This document shows, piece by piece, positions 1-9,254 of a stretch of DNA of 37,959 nucleotides (position 1 is its first letter; each line of letters begins with the position of its first letter). This stretch comes from Hofstenia miamia (lineage: Eukaryota; Xenacoelomorpha; Acoela), in NCBI GenBank assembly GCA_004352715.1, contig SCFE01000001.1, positions 6,862,370 to 6,900,328 of the forward strand, read 5' to 3'. The notes under the pieces are model-generated. The model worked only from the letters and a program-made list of their open reading frames with translations, was not told the DNA's origin and did not search any database. A program made the translations under genes and the position numbers.

Positions 1-97
1 GCACATTTGTACTGATGATGTTTTAAATAACCGGTCTATCCCTTTCACAGCGTCTATGTAGAATATGAATATGGGGAAGCTCATTATCAATCACTTC

Positions 98-99
<2 letters not shown>

Positions 100-140
<41 letters not shown>
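100..140. repeat. (AT)n microsatellite
   Basis: An uninterrupted run of about 20 AT dinucleotides, just downstream (element sense) of the family A fragment at 240-903. It may mark the decayed 3' tail of that copy, but the first 99 bases and 141-239 show nothing recognisable. Confidence 0.95.
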
Positions 141-143
<3 letters not shown>

Positions 144-239
144 TTTTTGAAAAACTGAAATCCTTTCCATGATGTCGAGCAGATTTTAGGGATATATTGC
201 TTTCGATGTAGTAATTGATTTTACTTTAAATTTGCTGCA

Positions 240-903
240 ACATTTGATTCGTTTTATTTCAATTGGTAAGTTATTCCATAGTTCAATTGTTGAGTTTAAA
301 AATGCATTTTTAAGAAATTTTTTTTTAAATTTCATTTTTCTGAATTGCATGCGCATATAACGGGAATTGTAGTACTGTAAGGTGAACGCTGATTTGAGAT
401 ATCCCAAAATTTTATTAATGAAAAGTATCTTATGAAATAAGAAGCATCGTCATGATTAGATTATGAACTTTCTTCCCTCATAGTCGAGTAATTATCATTA
501 TGAATGTTTGCTGCCAATTTAATTTGTAAGTCAATTATATTTATTTACGAATGTTTTATGTCATTAAATTAAACATTACATATCTATAATGACTTAATAC
601 TAGAGAGTTAACCAATATTGATTTCATTTTGGAATTTACAAAATGGCCTACATGTGAAATAATTTTAGTTTCCATTGTCATTTTGCGAAATACTATGCTT
701 ATGTGACTTGAGTAGTTTAATTTATTATCGATTTTTACTCCAAGATACATGTACTTGAAGCATTCCACTTGAGAAATTTTTTACCGAAAAATTTACAATT
801 TGTGACTGATTGTCTTTATAAAAGGGAGACGTAACACAGAATTATGTTTTGAGGGACTTACAGTTAAATGGTGCATATTAAAATATTTTAGCAGTTGAGG
901 GAT
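240..903 (-). pseudogene. Family A (CR1-like) non-LTR retrotransposon, 3' part of RT (copy A1)
   Basis: The minus strand encodes the C-terminal third of a non-LTR reverse transcriptase closely related to the copies at 9255-10994 and 20565-22304. Recognisable blocks in order are the KTEFC-like segment near 840, the post-palm YLGVKIDNKLNYSSH block near 735, the VNSLVLSHYRY block near 565-610, and the terminal LWNNLPIEIKRIK block near 245-290. The frame breaks after SHYRY, so it cannot make one protein. Similarity to the arm copies stops near 903, so the catalytic YADD region and everything upstream are absent: an ordinary 5'-truncated LINE insertion. Family assignment is secure because the blocks match copies in this window. 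Placement in the CR1 group is inference from the RT and from the esterase ORF1 seen in copy A4. Confidence 0.85.
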
Positions 904-1465
904 TGGTCACAGCGAAATAGTTCATAGCCATCAGATCTCCAAATTAATCTACCAGCCCTATCTAGATTAATAATAAAACAGTAAAACTGAAATTTTACAG
1001 GCAACAGATTCTATACAATCGAATTTAATACTTTTAAAATTACTTCCAATGACATTTTGACTTAAAAAATTTTGAAAATTCCATCGGTAACTTCTTGGCC
1101 ACCCTGTATCTATGTATGACTGTATGTATGTATGTATGTATGTATGTATGCATGTACATTTGACGGGAAACTATTGTTCTTATAAAAGAGTTTTTTAGAC
1201 GTTCAGTCCTTAAATTTTTAGCAAAAATTGAACAAAACGAAGTTTAAGTTACTAATCAATTACAAATTTTTTATTTACCAAAAATGATCAATTATAACTT
1301 GCTAAAATTATAATTCTATGTTTTCAATTGTTTTTGGATGTAACTTTCAATTACAGGCCTCTATATTAGGATTACATTTCCTAGGGATAGTTAGGAAAAA
1401 GTTAGGGTGTATAAGTTCAATTTTTCATTGGAAAGAACAGCATGTGATTACTGATCTCTCTCTGG
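904..1465. other. Intergenic, no gene seen
   Basis: AT-rich sequence without a recognisable coding region. It contains the TATG microsatellite. Read on the minus strand from 1109, it also contains TACAGGGTGGCCAAGAAGTT, which resembles a DNA-transposon end, but no partner end was found. Bases from about 1380 may belong to the 5' UTR of element C. Confidence 0.6.
1120..1156. repeat. (TATG)n microsatellite
   Basis: About eight tandem TATG units with minor interruptions at both edges. It directly abuts the CACCCTGTAT motif at 1100-1109. Confidence 0.9.
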
Positions 1466-2254
1466 ATGTCTAACAACACATGCAAACAGCAATCAATATG
1501 CTCTACATGCAATGGCGAAATAAGAAATGATTCTAGTAAATTTACATGTGTTCGTTGCAATATGGTATTACATTTGTCAAAGAATTGTACTGGTTTTTCC
1601 TCGTCGTTTGTGGAAGCAATCAAATTATATGATAAACATATTCTACTACTCTGCTCAACCTGTGTTAATAATGGAAGCAAAGACAAAATTACGGAAAAAA
1701 TCCACGAAGACGTTACATCGAATATCATCGATGTAGTAATGAAGATAGAGGAAATAATGTCGAAGTTGACTCATATGATGTCAACGAATAAGGATTTGCT
1801 CCAGGCAATGAAATCTACACCGCAATCTGTCTCTGTAACAAATAGTCTAAGAGCACCTATGCAAACATCTGATAATGACAAAATGCTTACGCTTCTGGTA
1901 ACTGGAATAAAAGAGCAGCCTTCTGGTACGAACCGATTGCATAGCCTTGAATCATATCGTCGACACCTTGAAGACTTATTCCTAAACAAACTTGAAGTGT
2001 CGTGCCAGTTTGGTGATACTTTCCGGAGAGGTAAGTTTATCCCTAATATGTCGCACGACAGACCACTTATTGACAAGTTTAGTAATTACTGGGATATTAG
2101 GCGTATTCTAGCCTCTCCTTTTAAACTGAAAAACTCGGCAATTTATATACCTAAAGACATGAGATACAATGATCGTATGCTTGAAAAGAAGTTGCTTAAC
2201 CTGCAATGGGACTTAGCTGAAAAGGTTATTGATAAAACTAGCCTGAAAATTTGA
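1466..2254 (+). CDS. Element C ORF1: PHD-finger nucleic-acid-binding protein of a non-LTR retrotransposon
   Basis: An open frame of 262 codons starting at the ATG at 1466. Residues 12-66 hold a C4HC3 zinc-binding pattern of PHD type: C12-C15, C28-C31, H36-C41 and C63-C66. A helical, probably coiled-coil stretch follows (about 75-115), then a region from about 140 (LLVTGIKEQ) that resembles the RRM-like part of LINE ORF1 proteins. PHD-bearing ORF1s are known in CR1/L2/Rex1-type elements, where ORF1p binds element RNA. The stop at 2252 is probably secondary. A one-base shift near 2240 restores a frame (KLYLANKLINHTLSTDE) running to a TGA at 2341-2343, only one base before ORF2 opens. The original protein was therefore about 290 residues. 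Role is inferred from family; the frame is seen directly. Confidence 0.75.
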   Translation: MSNNTCKQQSICSTCNGEIRNDSSKFTCVRCNMVLHLSKNCTGFSSSFVEAIKLYDKHILLLCSTCVNNGSKDKITEKIHEDVTSNIIDVVMKIEEIMSKLTHMMSTNKDLLQAMKSTPQSVSVTNSLRAPMQTSDNDKMLTLLVTGIKEQPSGTNRLHSLESYRRHLEDLFLNKLEVSCQFGDTFRRGKFIPNMSHDRPLIDKFSNYWDIRRILASPFKLKNSAIYIPKDMRYNDRMLEKKLLNLQWDLAEKVIDKTSLKI

Positions 2255-2343
2255 AACTATATCTAGCGAACAAACTTATTAACCACACTCTCTCTACTGA
2301 TGAAATTGTTGCTAAGATCAATTATGATGCGACGCCCAATTGA

Positions 2344-5040
2344 CTAACGAGTAAGAAACGCATTTTTTCATTGCCATCATTATTTTGTCACAATGTTAAC
2401 GGTATCTCGTCTAAGTTACTAGAGTTAGATGCGATTATTTCTGCGTACAATTTTGACGCCATTACGCTGCGAGAATCCAAACTTCGCAACAACCACCCGG
2501 ATAGACCCTCAAGCACCACGGTTACCACTTATTTAGATTAGGTAGGGCTGTCGCTAACTTTGTCGAAGAAGGTGGTGGTGGACTACTTACTCATATCAAC
2601 AACAGTTGGTGCATAAGACGTCCTAGTATTCTGCAATCGTTTTCAGAACCTGATCTGGAATTGCTTGCTGTTAATTGTCGCCCCAGGTATTTACCCTCCA
2701 CTTTTACTTCTGTTTTACTGGTTAACATTTACATACGTCCTCAGCGCCGAAAGCAATGTACACAAAAATTGTTGCGGAGGTTTTTAAAAAAGTAACTGAG
2801 ACTAACCCTCATGCGTTCTTAATAATTGCAGGCGATGTAAACTCTGATAAGATTAGAGTTCTTGAAGAATTTCATTTGCATTATATTGTTAGTGAGCCTA
2901 CCTTTAGTATATCTCAAAAGCAGCTTGATGCTATCTACCTAACGAATACTGCGTTATTTTCTTTTGAATGTGCAGCTCCATTTGGTGTCCCTGCAACCAA
3001 TTACCACTTATCATTGGTTTAGCGCCCTAAGATTAACTGTCACAATAAATTAAAACGTCAACAGAATGATCAACACCGTGATCTGTATGACATGGACAAA
3101 ATCCAATGTGACCTAGAGACTACTTGCTGGGATAGTTTTCTTGATTATAATAGTAGTGATATTGATTCGTTTACATATGTTTGGGAGGAGTACATTAAGT
3201 TTGTCGTAGATAATAGTAGATCCGGTAAGGTTTGACGGCGTGACATTTTTCTTGGTCGTATTACTAACTCAACCGAGTTAAGACAGCTCGTGAAGGACAA
3301 AAAGAAGGCGATATCATCGCATAACTCTTCTCTACGAAATGAAATTCAAAGGAAAATTAATAAGTTGGTGTGTTTCCGAAGACAGGAATACATTTCGAAC
3401 CTGTCAAAGTCCGAACTTTACAGTGAGTTACATTATCGTTTAAAGGATAACTTGCCTTCTGTGGAGCAAGTCGGTTTTAACAAGTTTTTCACACGGTTTA
3501 ATAGTGATAGTTATAAAGATTGTTGTTTCAGTTAACACGAAGGTGTTTATCAAGCACCTGAGATTGATCCTGAAGAGGAAATACGTATCTTACAGTCAGT
3601 TAACGAAAAAACGGCAGGTGGACTTAATAATATACCCTCGTGTAATATATATATATATATATACCGAAAATTTGCCTCAGAAATTTATGTTCCCTATTAT
3701 TATCTTTTCCAGAACTGTTACACCTTTTGTAAGTACCCCGATTTATGGAAGCAAGCCGTGGTGATGCCAATTCCTAAGCAACAAGATACCAATCCCCAAG
3801 AGCCTAAGGTTTATAGACCTATTACTATTACTCCTATCCCTGTGCGCTGACTTGATCGCTTAGGTCACGAATTTTTCATTGAGTTAACTGAAGAACACAG
3901 TGATCCGTTCCAATTCGCCTATAAATCCGGTTGATCAACTATGGATGCTTTGCTTTGCACGTATGATTTTATTGTCTCACATCTTTATAGCAGCTCGACC
4001 CGTATCGTCAAGGGTATTTTCTTAGATTATTCTTCTGCCTTTAACACGATATTGCAGAATAAGTTATTAAATCATGTATCATTTTACTCACCATGGTTAG
4101 CCTGTTGGTTGAAGGATTATATGTCTAGCTGGCAACAGTGTATACAGTTTGGGAATAATTGGTTTACCGAGTTTTCAAAGATACTGGTCCGTGTTCATCA
4201 AGGTGGCCCTATGAGCGGCCCTCTATTTACATTCTGTACGAACCAAATCAACAACAAAGTCCTCGAAGTTAACAATGATCAGGCAAATATTTCAAAATAC
4301 TCTGATGATACGAAGATCCTTTTTGCAATTTCTGAGTCGCCTCTTATGAACGACTATGAAAATTACCTGTCCTTGATCTCTAAGGTTGTCTCGATGTCCG
4401 ATGACTTAAATTTGTACATTAACGGTAGTAAATCGAAAGAAAATAATTTTTCTCTTACAAAAGTGAGGAATATTGCGAGTACCGCTTCGCCTGAAATCAT
4501 TGCAGGTGTGAGCATCCCCAACGTTGATTCCATCAAATATCTTGGCGTCTATCTCCATAAGTCCCTTAAAAGGAATACCCACGTCGAATATCTGGAGAAA
4601 AAACTTAATTTTACTATTCGTGGTTTTGCGGGTGTCATTAAATATTTGAGTGTTGAAACAAAAACATCTATCTTCAAAACTTATATTCTCCCTCACTACC
4701 TATACGCTTTTGTGCTTGGGTTCCCGGTCTCTCCAGTAAAAATAGTAGTCAATTGCGGAAACCAATCAGCTTATTTGCATTCATTTCGAAAACTGACACG
4801 TTCAAGTATGTTCAAATAGTCAATCAATTGTTCGCTTTGTTGTTCATCAAAGTAATCAAAAGAATTCTTGAGGACATTACTCATCCTCTACATTACAAAT
4901 TTAATCTTATGTCTTCTCAAAGAAACACCAGACAAGCTTTTAGACTTCCCCGCTGTCGTACTTCTAGATATGATCACTCATTTTTTCCAGCTGCATGCAG
5001 GTATTTAGTTAATAACGCTACCCTCTCGCAATATTTGTAA
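2344..5040 (+). pseudogene. Element C ORF2: APE endonuclease plus reverse transcriptase, L2/Rex1-like, broken
   Basis: The polyprotein is readable end to end only by switching frames. The endonuclease runs 2360-3022: start block HNVNGISSKL, catalytic-Glu block TLRESKL near 2466, GYHLFRLGRAV, CRPRYLPSTFTSVLLVNIY, GDVN near 2833, and a final NYH where SDH is usual. Frames shift near 2505 and 2755, and a TAG lies at 3020. The linker and RT follow: PIPKQQ and YRPITITPI (3766-3840), FLDYSSAFNTI near 4018 (motif A), an altered motif B (HQGGPMSGPLFT), YSDDT near 4300 (motif C, normally YADDT) and YLGVYLHK near 4540. After a frameshift near 4745 comes the usual terminal block with LPRCRTSRYDHSFFPAA. 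TGA stops interrupt near 3232, 3848 and 3932. No ATG opens the frame after the ORF1 stop. Inactive. Clade placement rests on remembered motif wording and is less certain than the RT and endonuclease calls. Confidence 0.85.
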
Positions 5041-5114
5041 ATTTTAGCGTTCCCTTTCCATTTTAATTTGTAAAATGTACAGGAATTAAAGCGTACTATT
5101 ATTATTATTATTAT
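5041..5114 (+). repeat. Element C 3' UTR and (ATT)n tail
   Basis: Only about 55 bases separate the ORF2 stop from an (ATT)6-7 tract at 5096-5114. Short 3' UTRs ending in a simple repeat instead of poly(A) are common in L2/CR1/RTE-type LINEs. The tract sits exactly at the junction with the oppositely oriented element D, so it could equally be read as the (AAT)n tail of D. Confidence 0.7.
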
Positions 5115-5161
5115 TCTTACTTCTAACAGTTCATGCTGGTATCCCTCTCAGCTCGGGGAAC

Positions 5162-7834
5162 TCACCAGTTTCCAGGGAGTCTGAGAGCTTCCCTCAGGAC
5201 TCTAGCTGTTCCTAACAATGCTGCCTTTTGTCCTACCGCTCCTCCCCAATTTGGTACTCCTAACTCCTCCAAGTGTCTCTTATGCTTCTTACTTACTGCT
5301 CCTAGTGCGCCTACTACTACCGGGACTACTTCAACTTTCTTTAACTTCCACAGCCTTTCTATTTCCTCTGCCAACTCTCTGTATTTGTCTATCTTCTCTT
5401 TCTCCTTGCTTTCTACATTTCTGTCTTTTGGTACTGCTATGTCTATCACTGTTCCTAATCTTTTCTCCTTGTCTACCACTACTATGTCTGGTCTTCGTGC
5501 TTCTATTACCTTGCTCGTCTGTATGTTAAGGTCCCACAGCATCTTAACCTTCTCATTTTCTATGGCACTCTGTGGCTTNNNNNNNNNNNNNNNNNNNNNN
5601 NNNNNNNNNNNNNNNNNNNNNNNNNNNNNNNNNNNNNNNNNNNNNNNNNNNNNNNNNNNNNNNNNNNNNNNNNNNNNNNNNNNNNNNNNNNNNNNNNNNN
5701 NNNNNNNNNNNNNNNNNNNNNNNNNNNNNNNNNNNNNNNNNNNNNNNNNNNNNNNCCACTTGTCTCCTGCTTCTAACCCATGCTGCCTGCTCAAACTCCA
5801 GTGTACCATTCTTCCCACCTTGTCATGCCTGAACTTATACTCATTCTGTGCCAACTTCTCATACCCTGCTATCAGATGATCTACTGTCTCCGCTTCTTTC
5901 TTACATAGCCTACACTTATCACTTACTTCTACCTTTCTGTCTATATGCTTTTTCACCCAGTTTGTTCTTAATGCTTGCTCCTGTGCTACCATTATCAGTG
6001 CTTCTGTTTCTCTTTTTAGTCCTGCCTTCTTTAACCACTTGTTGCTTTCTACTTGGTCACATTTTTCTGTGTTCCTCCAGTATTCTCAATGCATTGTCTT
6101 CTGCATATACCTTGTTTGTCTCTCTAATTCCATCCTACTCTGGTATGCTGTCTTTCTTTCACTCTCAGTTTTTGTCTTCCTTAACTCCTTAGTGACCTCC
6201 AGTATTGATCCTTTAGGTTGTGCTTCTACATACTCCTTTAGCCCTAGTGCTTCTGCTTCTACAGTTTCCTCCACACTTAGCAGTCCTTTCCCTCCTTTAT
6301 GCCTTGCCATGTACAACCTATTAACATCTCCATTAAGGTTGAAAGCCTTCTCTAATGTTAGTACCTTCCTTGTCTCTCTGTCTAGCTCCCTAAGTTCATT
6401 CTTGTTCCATCTAAATATTCCTGCCGAATATCTCAACACTGGTATCGCCCATGTATTAATTGCTTTTATACTATTCTGCCCATTTAATGCTGACTTCTGT
6501 AGTACCTTCCTTACTCTCCTCTTGTATTCTTTCCTTAGCCTCATCGTCATTTCTTCGTGATCTGTTCTATCTTTCTCTATCACACCTATGTACTTGTACC
6601 CCTCCTTGACTTCTCAATCTTATCCCCACTGCTTGTCGTCAAACCCTCCCCATCCACACACTTGCCTCTAGTCATTGTCACTGCTGCACACTTTCCTAAT
6701 CCAAACTCTAACCCTGAATCTCTGTTTGCCTTCTCCAATGTCTCCACTTGCATCTGCAACATCTTCCTTGAACTAGCATACATCTTCAGGTCGTCCATGT
6801 ACACAGATGACTCACTGCTCTACCATTCTTCTCCATTTTATACCCTATGCCTGTCTCCTTTAACTTTTCTGTGATAGGTATTAAGGTAACTACAAACAGT
6901 AGTGGCGCTATGCTGTCTTCCTAGAATATACCCCGTCTAAACCTCAACCTATGCCCATCTATCTCAGTCTGCCACTCTCCCATCTCCCTCTCTAGAAACT
7001 CAACCCATTTCTGAGAAACTCCATTAGCCTCTAACGTCTTCAATACCCACCTATGTGATATGCTGTCATACGCCTTCCTCTAGTCTATCCATGTCATAGC
7101 CAAGTTTATCTTCCTTCTTCTACAATTTTCCACCACTGCCTGGTCTATCAACAACTGATCTTTGCATCCTCTCGTCTTTGTCCTACATCCCTTCTGCTCC
7201 TCTGGTATCAACCTATTCTGTTCTCTGTTCTTTGGGAATAAACCTCTTCAGTTCTAAGTAACATGCCAGACTACTTGAAGTCACTGAAGTTAGCAATTTC
7301 CACGTTGTTAGCAGACATGTTATTGGCCTGAAGTTGCTTGCCTCACTACCTTTCTTTGGGTTCTTCTGTATCAGAAATGTCCTTCCCACTAGCATCCATT
7401 CTGGACACCCACTCAATACACACTCCTCCAATGCTACTGCTAGTCTCTCATGAACACTTGTGAAAGAACTTCTTCAGCCTTGCAGTTGTGATTACTTCTT
7501 CTTCTTGCCTGACTTCCTTCTGCATCTGTACACTCTCTATCTCTGGTACTGCACTTCCCCATATATTGTCCCAGAGCTTTACTGCGTCCTCACCTGCTTT
7601 AGCTGTAGCATTTCCTCCTGCATCTAGTTCTTTGTTGAATCTTCTTTCTTGGGTCTCAAATTTCATATTGTCTCTTGCCTGCTTTGCCCTTGCCCTATAT
7701 TTTCTCAGTTTCTCAGTTTCTGCGACTAATCTCTGCTTAAGCTCTTCTCTTGCAGTTTTTATAGTCTTCCCCTTACCTACCCTGCACCTGTCCTGCACTG
7801 CCTTACTTGTCCTGATCTTCCCTATTTGCTGCCT
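5162..7834 (-). pseudogene. Element D: RLE-type (R2/NeSL/HERO-like) non-LTR retrotransposon ORF, broken
   Basis: Reading leftward from 7834: a charged helical linker (7798-7448), RT fingers with GRTFLIQKNPKKGSE and NFRPITCLLTTWKLLT (about 7390-7290), a motif A region with RKAYDSISHRWVLKTLEANG (about 7080-7020), motif B RRGIF (about 6930) and motif C YMDDLKMYA (about 6800). The thumb (INTWAIPVLRYSAGIFRW near 6460; VNRLYMARHKGGKGLLSVEE near 6320-6260) and zinc knuckle CRLC-x7-H (near 5905) follow. After the N gap comes a PD-(D/E)xK-like block, EARRPDIVVVDKEKR with VIDIAVPKD (about 5510-5430). That order identifies the group nicking DNA with a C-terminal restriction-like endonuclease. TAG stops lie in motif A (before RKAYD) and in motif B (after GIF), and the last knuckle Cys is Tyr (AGYEKLAQ). 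Its N terminus is lost at the n at 7835. The plus strand here is strongly pyrimidine-rich, unlike its neighbours. Confidence 0.88.
5579..5755. other. Assembly gap (177 N)
   Basis: A run of 177 undetermined bases inside the element D pseudogene, between the zinc-knuckle region and the restriction-like endonuclease. Reading frames crossing it are meaningless. Confidence 0.99.
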
Positions 7835-7905
7835 NATATTTCAACAGCTAGTTCTTTAAAATATGGGGCATTTATCCTTAGCTCCGTAGAAATATTGTAT
7901 AGACT
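7835..7905. other. Single-n contig join and unpaired edge of the palindrome
   Basis: One n at 7835 separates pyrimidine-rich element D sequence from AT-rich sequence of the inverted-repeat contig. Bases 7836-7905 have no visible partner because the matching place in the right arm falls in the 1000-N gap starting at 23654. Confidence 0.7.
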
Positions 7906-8537
7906 GATTTATATTGTATGCATTTGTAAAAATGTTTTAGTAATCTGTTAATATAATTACGCCTAGAATAATCTTTGCTTCTAAGAAACCTTGCAATTCA
8001 GCTGGAAAAATGACAAATTATGTTGAATTGGATTTTATTATTTTAAAATTTCTTAATAAAAAAATATTCTGTGTGATTTAATATGGTTTAAGTAAAACTA
8101 TGCGCATAATGTTTATCTTGTAAAACTTCATTATCTCAAGATTTATGTGTGTCAAGACTTCACCGAGATGTGCAACATTGTTAAATATGAGATGGAACCG
8201 GCCAACAGGCAATTTACCGGCCTGTATTGTTTATAATAAAGAAAATGTAATCTATAGGACTTACACTTAATTTTGAGATACTTCAAAAATACAAAAGTTT
8301 AAATTTTTATACCTTTTTTTAGAATTGGAATAGAAGTTTAAAACATATTGGAAAGATTTTCGGTTACAAACACATTCAATCGCAAATGGTAGTTGTTAAG
8401 TTAAGCAAATACTTGTAGAAAAGTAATTATGTTTAGGATTAGAGGAAGAAATATACCTATAACATAGAGTCATATAAAAATGGAATAAATCACATTTTGC
8501 AATTTTATTAATATTTTAGATTCAAAAACTTGAAATA

Positions 8538-8971
8538 TTTCGTGGGATCCACAAAAATAATTAATAAGTTAAAAAATTCTCTTCTAAAGTTTTGTGGAAT
8601 CCACAAAAGTATTTTACAAGTGAAACAGAAAATTTCAGAAATTTTGTGGAATCCACAAAAATAGACAATTGAAATAAAATTTTCTTCCGAAGTTTTGTGG
8701 ATTCCACAAAAATAGAAAATCAAAATAAAATTCTCTTTCAAAGTTTTGTGATATCCACAAAAATATTTTACAAGTGAAACAGAAAATTTCAGAAATTTTG
8801 TGGAATCCACAAAAATAGCCTAGCAAAATAGAATTCTTTTCAGAGATTTTGCGGAATTCACTAAAATAGACAATCAAAATAAAATTCTCTTCCAAAGTTT
8901 TGTGGAATCTACAAAAAATATTTAACAAGTGAAACAAAGCAAATTTTTGACATTTTGTGGAATCCACAAAA
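8538..8971. repeat. Palindromic satellite, about 52-bp period (left-arm copy)
   Basis: Nine copies of the near-palindrome TTTTGTGGAWTCCACAAAA spaced about 50-55 bases apart, mirroring 22588-23021. The spacers between sites fall into two types and are related to each other. Frames of 100 and 114 codons crossing it on the minus strand (8508-8810 and 8635-8979) arise only from the repeat and are not treated as genes. Confidence 0.9.
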
Positions 8972-9254
8972 ATAGACAATCGAAATAAAATTCTCTTACA
9001 GAAACGATTAACACTTATAAATATATTTAGAAATGCTTGCTATAGTAAACCAATTACTAAGTACAAAAAGAAATCCTAAAAAAATTAATTATACTTTTAC
9101 AAATCAATCATTATAGGGCTGCTGCTTCCTAAAAAATATAGTGATAATGCAAGCATTTGAATATAGGCATGCAAAATTAAGACATTGCATAGAATAAATA
9201 TTCAGACATTGTTTCAAATTGAAACATCTAGTAGAAAATTCCCTTAGTCACATT

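Noticed and set aside
5133-7859. Long plus-strand ORFs rich in Ser, Leu and Phe
   Set aside because: They are antisense shadows of the pyrimidine-rich strand of element D, whose minus strand carries clear RT, zinc-knuckle and nuclease motifs.
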